Source of the DNA: Rhodospirillaceae bacterium
Lineage (GTDB): Bacteria > Pseudomonadota > Alphaproteobacteria > Rickettsiales > UBA3002
DNA: 5,089 bases
Assembly: GCA_947458525.1 (NCBI GenBank)
Contig: CANHAG010000130.1
Coordinates: 1 to 5,089, forward strand
Direction: 5' to 3'
This document shows positions 5,064-5,089 of this stretch, piece after piece. Under the pieces are notes generated by a model, which was given only the letters and a program-made list of their open reading frames with translations, made no database searches and had not been told where the DNA came from. Each line of letters opens with the position of its first letter. The stretch's first letter is position 1. The position numbers and the translations under genes are program-made.

Positions 5064-5089
5064 CATTGTGGGCAATACAGCGCCTAATA

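Overview
The window reads as a piece of a Gram-negative chromosome of moderately high GC, most likely from an alphaproteobacterium. This rests on the protein families (BMP-type nutrient-binding protein, family 9 glycosyltransferase, PhoU) and on C-rich palindromic intergenic repeats of the 'CCCTCACCCTGACCCTCTCCC' style. The lineage is inference; no rRNA, tRNA or other marker gene is present.

Layout. (1) 2-619, plus strand: the C-terminal part of a BMP/PnrA-family ABC transporter substrate-binding protein, cut by the window edge. (2) 632-1525, minus strand: a GT9 (ADP-heptose:LPS heptosyltransferase-like) glycosyltransferase, convergent with the BMP gene and 12 bases from it. (3) 1526-1633: divergent promoter region with a good sigma70-type promoter pointing at (4) 1634-2299, plus strand: a PhoU-family phosphate regulator starting with GTG. 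(5) 2377-3048, plus strand: an unrecognised Ala/Gly-rich, probably membrane-associated protein with a His-rich C-terminal region, preceded by a Pho-box-like direct repeat. (6) 3049-3462: a gene-free stretch holding a small stem-loop repeat, a composite C-rich palindromic repeat, and an AT-rich promoter region with a second 11-base-period direct repeat. (7) 3463-4935, plus strand: two open reading frames in the same frame, separated by one in-frame TAG. Together they look like one gene of about 490 codons: a helical N-terminus, a Pro/Ala/Thr-rich linker with a duplicated 60-base unit, and two peptidoglycan-binding-like half domains. (8) 4936-5089: a second C-rich palindromic repeat, with no gene.

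How the parts relate. The first three genes are ordinary housekeeping or envelope genes with no operon between them. The possible theme of the right half is phosphate response: a PhoU homologue is followed by two genes whose upstream regions each carry TNACA-type repeats spaced 11 bases apart, the geometry of PhoB/PhoP sites. That link is inferred from motif reading only. The strongest unusual signal is the single amber codon splitting the peptidoglycan-binding gene, whose second half has no ribosome binding site of its own. No CRISPR array, transposase, phage gene or recognisable defence system is present.
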